Source of the DNA: Megaustenia siamemsis
Taxonomy: Eukaryota; Mollusca; Gastropoda; Stylommatophora; Ariophantidae
Assembly (NCBI GenBank): GCA_032433765.1
Contig: JAVIAB010000101.1
Span: 58,691,092 to 58,755,091 of the forward strand
Direction: 5' to 3'
Length of the DNA stretch: 64,000 nucleotides
Shown here: positions 55,700-64,000 of the stretch, piece by piece
How positions within the stretch are numbered: position 1 is the stretch's first letter
How the letters are laid out: every line of letters starts with the position of its first letter
Position numbers and translations under genes: made by a program
The notes under the pieces: generated by a model
What the model saw: only the letters and a program-made list of their open reading frames with translations
Told to the model about the DNA's origin: nothing
The model's database searches: none

Positions 55700-55962
55700 C
55701 TATTACAGTGAGGTATAAATCTCAGTCGATCAGTGTATATGCACACACACATCCACATATATATAGCCAGCGTCTGTTGCCGACTGGTGTGTGTTTGTTT
55801 GCTTTGAATATGGAGTCGTGTAGCGTGAATATGCCAACTGCCTTTGATATTTATGATAAACGGATTTTCATGTCTCATGGTAATGAGAATATAATTCCAT
55901 TGTCAAAGGATGGCGCTAAAGCATTAATTCTCAGTTTATTGTTTTTTGTAACAGAACATTGA
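55700..55962 (+). other. TATA-like promoter followed by a short open frame
   Basis: A GAGGTATAAATCTCAG word at 55710-55725 is followed by initiator-like CAGT sites. Then comes a 50-codon frame from an ATG at 55811 (MESCSVNMPTAFDIYDKRIF). It diverges from the Polinton ATPase gene, as if reading outward from a shared intergenic space. I do not recognise the protein. It could be a terminal Polinton gene or chance. Confidence 0.25.
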
Positions 55963-56236
55963 TAAACATAAGGACATACAGCGGTGAGATTTTTTTATGT
56001 TTCCTACCAGAACTGGGATAACAATCTCTCGAGAGAAATTTATCACGCTAGTTGAGATGCGAGATTAGTTAATGAGTTAATGTAATATAAAGATAGATCC
56101 ACATTGAAAATCTTCAAGAAGTTAGCGACGCACCTTGAGATCAAAGGATTATTGTCAAACATTCTCATTCGATATAGGTCGGACAAGGGCGCTCAACTAA
56201 TGTCTTCATCATTGTCTATGATGTGTATATGACAAA

Positions 56237-56600
56237 ATTATTAAAGGTCACAGAGATTGGATTTCTCAGAATAATGTTGAAAGTTCCTTGGACAGATAAA
56301 AAGACCAATGAACAAATTTTCAGAGTGCCAACACAAACAGTGAACTCCTGAAAAACAGCAGAAAAAAACAATCGGCATTTTTTCTGGCATATCATGAGAA
56401 GAGGAAAGTTATAATACTTTTTTACAACTGGCAAAATATAAAAGAAATAGAGATCGCGGACGACAAAGAGAGCAAATACAGGCTAGCTTGGTGTCATGGC
56501 ATGGAAAACAGTCAACAACAGAACTGATACGATGCACAGTAGATAGAAGATTGTAGAAGGACATGATCGACTACACCAACCGGTATGTTACATCATGATG
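56237..56600 (+). pseudogene. LINE family 2, 3' terminal fragment
   Basis: The plus strand runs from a GFLRIMLKVPWTDKKTNE-like stretch through the basic RGRQREQIQA region to an ATGATGATGATG tail at 56592-56604. It overlaps in content with 50625-50822, so it is a separate copy and not the continuation of that one. Confidence 0.75.
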
Positions 56601-56982
56601 ATGATGTGTATTAACATTTAAAGAAAATTCAGCCGTGGCACTCCATAATCTCTTAGATCCCTAAAATCGGGTGCACTATGACACATTAGTACTTCTACTT
56701 TATGGGACAGGCTTTGTTCCACTACTCGTGTGCTAATTTGTGTGTGAACGAAAGTGGTGTTACATTTCACTGATGGAAATCTGATTGTGCTATATCTCAC
56801 AGAGGCTACCTCAAGGGTTGCCATTACCTGCTTTTTGTTTAATTTATAAACTGTCATAGTATTATGTCATATTTTTTTTTTTAAATTGTCCACGTTCGTG
56901 ATAGATCAACATTGCAAGACAGTAACATGGAAATAGGAATCAGATAACCAATATGTGCAATAACAATAGCTCACTCATTAAT

Positions 56983-57237
56983 AGCCGCGATAGCTCAGTG
57001 GTTAGTGAACTGGACTACCACGGACAAGGTGTAGGGTTCGATCCCAACCGACGACTTCCGGGTTCACCCAGCCTTACATGGGTACCGGATTTTTTTTCTG
57101 GGAAAGTAAAGCAGCACGGGCGTAATACTGACCACATTACCCCAAAAATCATGTGCTGAAGGTCTGTAAACTATAGGGTCACTAACACCATATTTCCCTA
57201 TACGCCACTTGGCGTGACGGGGGTACTTTACTTACTT
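56983..57237 (+). mobile_element. SINE family 1
   Basis: Plus-strand copy with a target duplication ACTCATTAAT (56973-56982 and 57238-57247). Both polymerase III boxes are intact, and the tail is TACTTTACTTACTT. Confidence 0.95.
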
Positions 57238-57323
57238 ACTCATTAATCCACGCAAGACATCTGCTATGTGGTACTCGGTGACTACAATAATAGTTACGTT
57301 CACCCACCCCGTAGTTAACGGTA

Positions 57324-57728
57324 ATGGTCAAACAGAACCCGACTATTAAATATATAGCAATAGCTTTTGATATTACTTTTTCTTTCAATAACCGCATTAG
57401 ACATGTCCTTTATAAGTCAAGGAAAAATATCAGCGGCAGAAAGACCATGTCATATATAGAGCCCATATCCAGGGCTCCAGCAATCGTTGCATTTCTTCCT
57501 TATTCAGACGTTTCTGCTGTCTGTGCTGGGTTAAGGTCTGGATATGCTCATTGTCCAGTTAACAAAGATCACAGTTGGCAAAGTTTTGGACTCAGGCCTT
57601 CGACAGTGGTGGGTTGCACCAGAGATACGACTATCCATTCAATGAGGTATCTACTTGGATTGCGGCCCAACATTAGATTACGTCACGCGTATGTCCATTG
57701 GCAGATTTGGCAGCAAATCAATAGTTAG
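57324..57728 (+). pseudogene. LINE family 4 fragment
   Basis: This 134-codon open stretch ends with VVGCTRDTTIHSMRYLLGLR. That resembles a block shared with 59919-59557 on the minus strand (ILGSTKATPCRTKRYLPDIP). In LINEs of this type the block follows the reverse transcriptase. The first half of the frame is not recognised. Confidence 0.45.
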
Positions 57729-57759
57729 CATCAGAGTGGACACATTTTAATACCATTAT

Positions 57760-58095
57760 CATTATCTTCATCATCATCATGTACCAAAAAGTTTGGCGTA
57801 GGGGAAGAATTTCTTCCACAATCTTCTATCCACAGGGCATTGTATCATTTCTGTTTTTGACATTGTCCATACCATGACACCAACATATGTATATTCTTCT
57901 TTCTTTGTTGTCCGCGATCTTTCTTTCCCTGTATTAAGTCAGTTGTACCCAAGTATTCCAACTTTCCTTATCTCGTGATGTTCCCACACATTTTTGGTGT
58001 GTCTCTTTCCAATGTTTTTAGGAGTTCCTTTTATGAGTTGGCCTCTTTGAGAATTTCCTCGTTTGTCTTTTTTTCTGTCCCTCATTGTTATAATA
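57760..58095 (-). pseudogene. LINE family 2, 3' terminal fragment
   Basis: Minus-strand 3' end. It starts with CATCATCATCATG (sense GAT tail) at 57770-57782 and contains the complements of the basic C-terminal stretch seen at 40715-40900. Confidence 0.7.
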
Positions 58096-58365
58096 TAAAT
58101 GGACACTAAAATTGTCCCTGTTTCTAGCCAGATCTCGCAATTCTTATGTTGTCATGTTCAGAGTCCCGTTGATGTCCTAAACTAACATGTTTTTGGTTTG
58201 TGTCCGAGTAGAGACGGTAAAATACTGACAACGTTAATATTAGCGTATCCGAGTAAAAAGTAGCTAGCTAGTTTGTGACAAATATGGCCTTATATCAGTA
58301 GTTTGTTTCTCATAGCACATTAGTGCAATAATGTGTGATACATACATTATTTGTTCACTTGTTGG

Positions 58366-58870
58366 TGCCACATATGACATTCTACAGTTTCTGACACATA
58401 AGACATCATTGCAATCATGGTGACACATAGAGCATAAGTGCTATAGTTTCTGACTTAAGACATCATTGCGATAATTAGTGACACATAGAGCATAAGGGGC
58501 TATAGTTTCTGACACATAATACATCATTTCATTAACTGGTGACACATAGAGCATAAGGTGCTATAGTTTCTGACACATAAGACATCATTACAATAACTGG
58601 TGACACATAGAGCATAAGGTGCTATAGTTTCTGACACATAATACATCATTTCAATAACTGGTGACACATAGAGCATAAGTGCTATAGTTTTTGACATATA
58701 AGACATCATTACAATAACTGGTGACACATAGAGCATAAGTGCTATAGTTTCTGACATATAAGACATCATTGCGATAATTAGTGACACATAGAGCATAAGT
58801 GCTATAGTTTCTGACATATAAGACATCATTGCGATAATTAGTGACACATACGGAATAAGTGGTATAGTTT
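58366..58870. repeat. 60-bp tandem repeat, about eight copies
   Basis: The period is 60 bp, with the core GACACATAGAGCATAAGTGC and TATAGTTTCTGACA. The period is divisible by three, so a 126-codon minus-strand frame (58904-58524) runs through it with a 20-residue repeat. Nothing suggests it is translated. Confidence 0.92.
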
Positions 58871-58924
58871 GTGACAGAGTAAACTTTAACACAGTAGGTA
58901 GCATTATAATGAAAAATATAGACC

Positions 58925-59360
58925 TCCTACCACTTAATCGTCTTCTTTTCTTTCTTATTGGCGTCCCTGCTTCGATGGGTTATACAGTTCTATTTATTTG
59001 TCTTCTGCTGTTGACATCTGCTGCTGTTATGTTGTCTTATGTTTCAAATATTCCATAAATCGATCTTTTTATGGTTGACGTGACAGACTATACGTCTCAA
59101 ATTGTTATTAAATGTTTATTGCTTCGCTTTTGATATTTCTGTTGTATCACGGGACCAAACCATTGTATACGCTGTTTTGTTATGTCTACCATGGCGGAAA
59201 TTATTCTCGCTGTTTCTCTCAGTTCTTCATTTCTGATCGTATCTCTGAGTCTGATTCCTGGCATTCGTCTAATACAATTCATGTCCGTAATGGTTAGTTT
59301 CCTTATTGTTCTTTAGAGTCTATAGGTCTAGTATTGGTAGCGCAATACTGGAGTGAAGAC
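58925..59360 (-). pseudogene. LINE C-terminal fragment
   Basis: The minus strand reads MNCIRRMPGIRLRDTIRNEE, then QRIQWFGPVIQQK and NITAADVN. It is the same family as the fragments at 6861-7204 and 30120-30581, in a diverged copy. Confidence 0.7.
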
Positions 59361-59556
59361 TGTTTTGTAAGGTGGGTGTTTTTGCCTCTAAGGTACCTTC
59401 CGTTTTGGACATATGTGATGATAGCTGTCAGAAGATTTGACAATCTTTGTTGCATATTTAATCTATTTTCTTTCTTGTTTAATGTCGTTTAGTACTAAAT
59501 CTTCTAAAGTTGCTCCACCAGTTTTTGATGTCTATCAGTTTATCCATATGCTGTAT

Positions 59557-59919
59557 TTATGTTATCATTTGCAGATCAGCACTGCTTCGGACGAAAGCAC
59601 ATACAAGAGAAATTATTATTATGTCTGTGGTTGTGGGAATATCAGGGAGATATCTCTTTGTCCTGCATGGTGTGGCTTTCGTGCTTCCCAGTATGATGCT
59701 CATTCCCCCATTTTGTTTTCGTTCCAGTCTTTCAGTCTGCGTGTAGCTGAGAGTTAACATCGTCAGTGTGCACTTAACAACTGAAACCACTCTTCCCGGA
59801 TATAGATGGACAAGAAGATGTTGTTTACAGTCTGCCGCCGCCTTTACCCTCAGTTCAGGGTGACCCGTCCTAGCCTTCATTAATACTTTATTTATGTGCT
59901 GAGTAACGCCAGACTTCAA
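59557..59919 (-). pseudogene. LINE family 4 fragment
   Basis: This 120-codon minus-strand frame contains HPELRVKAAADCKQHLLVHL and RLERKQNGGMSIILGSTKAT. This resembles the region between reverse transcriptase and RNase H of the element seen at 62520-63560. It is truncated at both ends. Confidence 0.5.
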
Positions 59920-60985
59920 AGAAAAACCATATTCCCAAATACCGTAATGTGTGGGCCCTCACATCAACCTCTGAACCCATGCTCACTAATGGTGTCTTTG
60001 TGTTGACAATATGGTTGTTCAGAAAGAATGAGAAATGAATCATTAAACAAAAAGGGCATAGTTTGTACGTACACATTTTTCGTTCAACATTGTATCGTCA
60101 ATTAATTACGTAAATGTTTAACCATATCATTGTTTCATTGTTTTTTCTTTTCTCCTTCACATTCAACTTTTTTTCAGCAGCCTCGCAATTTCATGCATTT
60201 CTTTACCTTGACCCCTGTACACAGAGAACCAAGTTATTGCCGCCTTCGCCGGGTTTACATGGTGCACCTGCCTAACAGTACCGTCTGCTCAAACGGATAT
60301 TTTAGTCTGAAGTTTGTGAGCAACCTGTTCACTACCTTCACAATGGGAATAGACCAAAACATAGTAAGCGTAAAACTGTGTCCTTCCTTAACCCGTTGTC
60401 GGTTCATCTGTAACTTTTAAAGTGTAGATTGGAATCACTGTTGATAGAGGCTAGCCCTGTAGGGCTGGGATGTATAGTTGTAAGTTTGGAAGTTCACGTA
60501 CATCACTTGCAAACGCCCTCCCGCTGAGAGAATGCACTTGCTGTCCAGTTACCGATAACTGAACTGATATTAAGCGCATGAAGCTGAACCATTAATAAAT
60601 TAAAGGGCACCCTCTTGTACACGTCCTCAAGATTGGTGGCAACAGAACATATCTCAACGCCCGAATGTAAGCCCTACTACAGCACAGGGACATAAACATA
60701 AGCATTACCCCAGATCTCTCTACCTTGACGGTAGTTGTCAGGTGTGGGTGGGAAAGAATGCTCATTTTTCCAGGTGTAGACAATCTTCTTTGTAATTATT
60801 TCCTCCCACAGCTTTGCCACCATGTTCTGTACAATGATAACTCTGAATATTCATACGATTATATCCCAGGTTTCTACAAAGTGTTTCAAGTACCTATAGA
60901 GTTAATCTTCTTCAATCTAAGCACACTAGATGCTGATACTGTAGAGGTCGTCCGGTTACCCCAGCTCCTTTCCAACCAATTTTAA
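59920..60985. other. Unassigned DNA
   Basis: Open frames of 60-96 codons exist on both strands (plus 60130-60420, plus 60725-60985, minus 60783-60592) with no motif I recognise. It may be further decayed LINE family 4, since it lies between two pieces of that family. Confidence 0.35.
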
Positions 60986-60989
60986 ATCG

Positions 60990-61500
60990 TTGATATCGAA
61001 TTACTCGATATCGTCTGGACCTGGTGCCCTGATAGAATCATAGGAATCATAGATACATTCTGGATCTGGTGCCCTGATAGAATTATACCGGATGCCGTCT
61101 GGACCTGGTGCCCTGATAGAATTATAGGAATCATAGATACATTCTGGACCTGGTGCCCTGATATCATAGTACCGGATGCCTTTTGGAGCAGGTGCATATC
61201 ATCGTACCATATACCTTCTGGACCTGTTGCACTGATATCATCCTACAGGATACATTCTGGACCTGGTGCCCTGATCGAATTATACCGGATGCCGTCTGGA
61301 ACTGGTGCCCTGATAGAATTATAGGAATCATAGATACATTCTGGACCTGGTGCCGTGATATCATAGTACCGGATACCTTTTGGAGCAGGTGCATATCATC
61401 GTACCATATACCTTCTGGACCTGTTGCACTGATATCATCCTACAGGATACATTCTAGACCTGGTGACGTTATATCATCGTACCGGATACCGTTTGGACCT
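60990..61500. repeat. Complex tandem repeat of about 205 bp
   Basis: Short phrases such as ATACATTCTGGACCTGGTGC and GATAGAATTATA recur, and a block of about 205 bp is present twice (for example GGAGCAGGTGCATATCATCG at 61183 and 61382). It grades into the 66-bp array to the right with shared words (CTGGACCTGGTGCCCTGATA). Confidence 0.85.
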
Positions 61501-61534
61501 CGTGCCCTCTTTTAACGCCACGTATAACTGCCCT

Positions 61535-61930
61535 GATATCATCGTACCGGATACAGTCTGGACGTGGTGCCCTGTTTTTAACGACATGTAAACCTGCCAT
61601 GATATCATCGTACCGAAAACCGTCTGGACGTGGTGCCCTGTTTTTAACGACATGTAAACCTGCCATGATATCATCGTACCGGATACCGTCTGGACGTGGT
61701 GCCCTGTTTTTAACGACATGTAAACCTGCCATGATATCATCGTACCGGAAACCGTCTGGACGTGGTGCCCTGTTTTTAACGACATGTAAACCTGCCATGA
61801 TATCATAGTACCGGATACCGTCTGGACGTGGTGCCCTGTTTTTAACGACATGTAAACCTGCCATGATATCATCGTACCGGATACCGTCTGGACGTGGTGC
61901 CCTGTTTTTAACGACATGTAAACCTGCCAT
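61535..61930. repeat. 66-bp tandem repeat, six copies
   Basis: Units start at 61535, 61601, 61667, 61733, 61799 and 61865. The period equals 22 codons, so the array stays open in several frames. On the minus strand one frame gives a 153-codon product with a repeating AGLHVVKNRAPRPDG motif. Units are 95 percent or more identical. Confidence 0.95.
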
Positions 61931-61934
61931 GATA

Positions 61935-62515
61935 TCCTACACTGTCACACACTATTCATAGCCCATGTTCTGTCCCCGAAGACAGTTTCGAAATCTTTGA
62001 TCTAACAATAGTACTGCCTTCCATGACCTTCTGGTCACTCTGTGCCAGATAGTGTTAGTAAAATACCCTTGCTTTATTTTTATCTGACGCCTGATATGGA
62101 ATACTCGTATTCTTTAGTTTTTATAAGTGTGTGTCGTTTACAGTTTAGCTTTACAGATTTATCGTTTCGCGCCATTTTTTTTCACAAAAACCTGCTCATT
62201 TCTCACTTTTCACCTTTTCTGACCAGTAACTTAAACGAAACTTTTTTTTCATTATTCTCTTTTCCTAGTAGCCGGGTGTGCCCATGCAGAGTCGGTGCTA
62301 TTCTTTAGTTTGTTTAATTTTGACATTCCAAGAATTCCCGCCTCTTGTCCACACACGACATTGCCACCTCATTATATGCCAACAGGGCGACTCTTCCCAC
62401 TGTTTACTCAAGTGTGTATATTTTTTTATCACACTGTGTTTGGAAAATCTGATATTTCTAACGATACCCTGGCATGTTTTGTCATATAAAATGTTTTTAC
62501 TTTTGGCTTACGCAT
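61935..62515. other. Unassigned DNA
   Basis: Pyrimidine-rich sequence with short plus-strand frames (62042-62308, 62278-62526) lacking motifs. No repeat family recognised. Confidence 0.35.
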
Positions 62516-62519
62516 CGAG

Positions 62520-63560
62520 TTATTGAGTTATTTGCTGAACATCCTCACTGCACTCCAAACATGTCCATAGGTGCTCAGATCCCCTCCTCAGGAAGTCCCA
62601 CAGTGTCCAGCGACTGACTACTCCAGTTTTGTCTTGGTTGATAAGTCTTATTACACGCCCACTAAGTTTTTCATTTATGGCTGTGCCCATCTTAACTTTC
62701 ATTTCTTTCATCCGAAGAAGTGACGTGGATTTGTAGTTGTCGAAGTCCTGTGCTCGTCCCACATCTCGGAGGGCACTGATGATGTCCGCCCGATCCATTG
62801 GTTGATCGTCCTCAACGACTGAGCAGCTAACAAACCTGTCCGCTCTTTCAATTCCTCGTACTCCCGTATGACCAGGGACATAGACAAAGGTGACCTTACG
62901 TATATTTTACTTTTGCAATGGCTCTAACCATTGCATGCGTATAGAGCCCACCTCCACCTTTCTTGTCATGCTCATCAAATCACTTAGTATACATGCGTGG
63001 GTGTAGTCTTGTGACTCTAATCAGATAACTGCCATCGCCTCCATCGTCATGCTACTCGTGGTCATGATGTATGCACCACTGTGTTCTTTGACTATTCTGT
63101 CTGGCGTGCTGTAAATACCAATGCACTTCTTTGGTGTCGTATTACAGATCCGCCTGTAGAGATGACTGCATTTTTCTAATCGATGTTATCGCAGATGAGA
63201 CCGTTGACCTCCGCATTGACCACGATTGAAATCTGTTCCCTACTGTTTCTGTCGAGTGTGACAATACACGAGAATGTCCCACTGAATGACGTAGGGACCG
63301 ATATCTACTCCTCGCCAACGTTGATATTGGTAAGCCAACAGACCTGTTTGATGAGATCTATAGCAGCAGTGATAAACGAGGACAATCCATTTGCGAACTG
63401 TAAAGAATGAGGGGATACAAGTACCAGATCAATAGCACTGTCCTCGTCGCCCGGTCAATTCTATGTCCTGGTGATACAGACACTTGATGTAAACGAGATC
63501 GGTATTATCAAGAACGGTATCAAGTTCTTCACCTTGTTTCTTGAGAGATTTATTTCCTAT
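62520..63560 (-). pseudogene. LINE family 4 RNase H region and tail
   Basis: From about 63100 the minus strand reads TTSSMTMEAMAV (RNase H Glu block), HACILSDLMSMTRKVE near 62975, then VTFVYVPGHTGVRG near 62880. The open stretch 62798-62520 follows with MDRADIISALRDVG and WDFLRRGSEHLWTCLEC. This order is an RNase H domain with its usual C-terminal extension. The VPGHTGVRGIERAD block has Ile where GNERAD normally has Asn. Stops and frame changes are present upstream. The tail is duplicated at 37335-37440. Confidence 0.7.
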
Positions 63561-63811
63561 TTCCCCAGGATTTTCTCTTGACGTTGAAGTCGGCACAGAA
63601 AATCAGTATCTACTCTTGATTGATGATAGCAGGACTTTCTATACACCCCCCCCCCCCCTTGTGATTCGACAATGCCGTCAGGAATCAGAAAGCCAAAACG
63701 TGGTTTCGCTAGTCAACAATTGTTGAAACCGTAAAGACGGAGAAAGATTCCCCCCCTAACTCCTCTCATGAAGGGCAAATGTGTCATAGAAAGTTGTAAG
63801 GTAGAAGAAGA

Positions 63812-64000
63812 TTGAACAGTGGTAAAGCAAGTATTGTCTTTGCAGACAGTGGTGCAGTAATTATTGTATGAGTTGACAGTGTAAAGTAAGTATTGTATGA
63901 GTTGACAGTGTAAAGTAAGTATTGTATGAGTTGACAGTGTAAAGTAAGTATTGTATGAGTTGACAGTGTAAAGTAAGTATTGTATGAGTTGACAGTGTAA
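63812..64000. repeat. 29-bp tandem repeat, running off the window end
   Basis: Units of 29 bp (AGTTGACAGTGTAAAGTAAG then TATTGTATG) are near-perfect from 63871 to the end. Two degenerate units precede them. The array continues beyond the window. Confidence 0.92.

Overview
This is metazoan genomic DNA, almost certainly from an invertebrate. It is AT-rich and gene-poor and is built nearly entirely of mobile elements, their remnants and tandem repeats. Several non-LTR retrotransposon (LINE) families, tRNA-derived SINEs with target-site duplications, a piggyBac element, an IS630/Tc1/mariner-type element and a Polinton/Maverick (adintovirus-like) relic occur together. A mollusc or other lophotrochozoan would fit, but nothing in the window proves the species. 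No complete host gene is recognisable. The best host candidate is one signal-peptide exon with a consensus splice donor at 37638-37791 (minus strand).

Layout. (1) Positions 122-21765 and 21820-31755 are two head-to-tail copies, A and B, of one segment. Because the copies align, each acts as the empty-site control for the other. Copy A alone carries a piggyBac element at a TTAA site, a truncated LINE with a 10-bp target duplication, an ORF1-only retroposon with a 13-bp target duplication, and large tandem-array expansions. The 23-bp satellite covers about 5.8 kb in A and 0.6 kb in B; the 67-bp array has about 17 copies in A and 3 in B. Copy B alone carries a SINE with a 14-bp target duplication. 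(2) Positions 32.3-39.7 kb hold a second SINE type, an IS630/Tc1/mariner-type transposon with TIRs and a broken transposase (32931-35007), long (AC)n and (TATAC)n microsatellites and the candidate secreted-peptide exon. (3) Positions 39.7-50.8 kb are LINEs nested in LINEs, including a 3.2-kb copy with a C-terminal RNase H inserted into another LINE with a 9-bp target duplication. (4) Positions 50.8-55.2 kb hold a decayed Polinton on the minus strand: packaging ATPase, two small virion-type proteins, integrase with chromodomain, a minor-capsid-type protein, a small hydrophobic core-type protein and the start of a major capsid protein. (5) Positions 56-64 kb hold more LINE and SINE fragments and four tandem arrays (60, 66, about 200 and 29 bp).

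The piggyBac transposase (608 aa, catalytic aspartates present) is the only clearly intact transposase frame. The ORF1 protein of the retroposon in copy A is also uninterrupted. Nearly all other coding DNA is broken by stops or frameshifts. The window reads as a record of successive insertion, duplication and array growth, not as a working gene cluster. I found no bacterial-type operon, CRISPR array, rRNA gene or functional tRNA gene.
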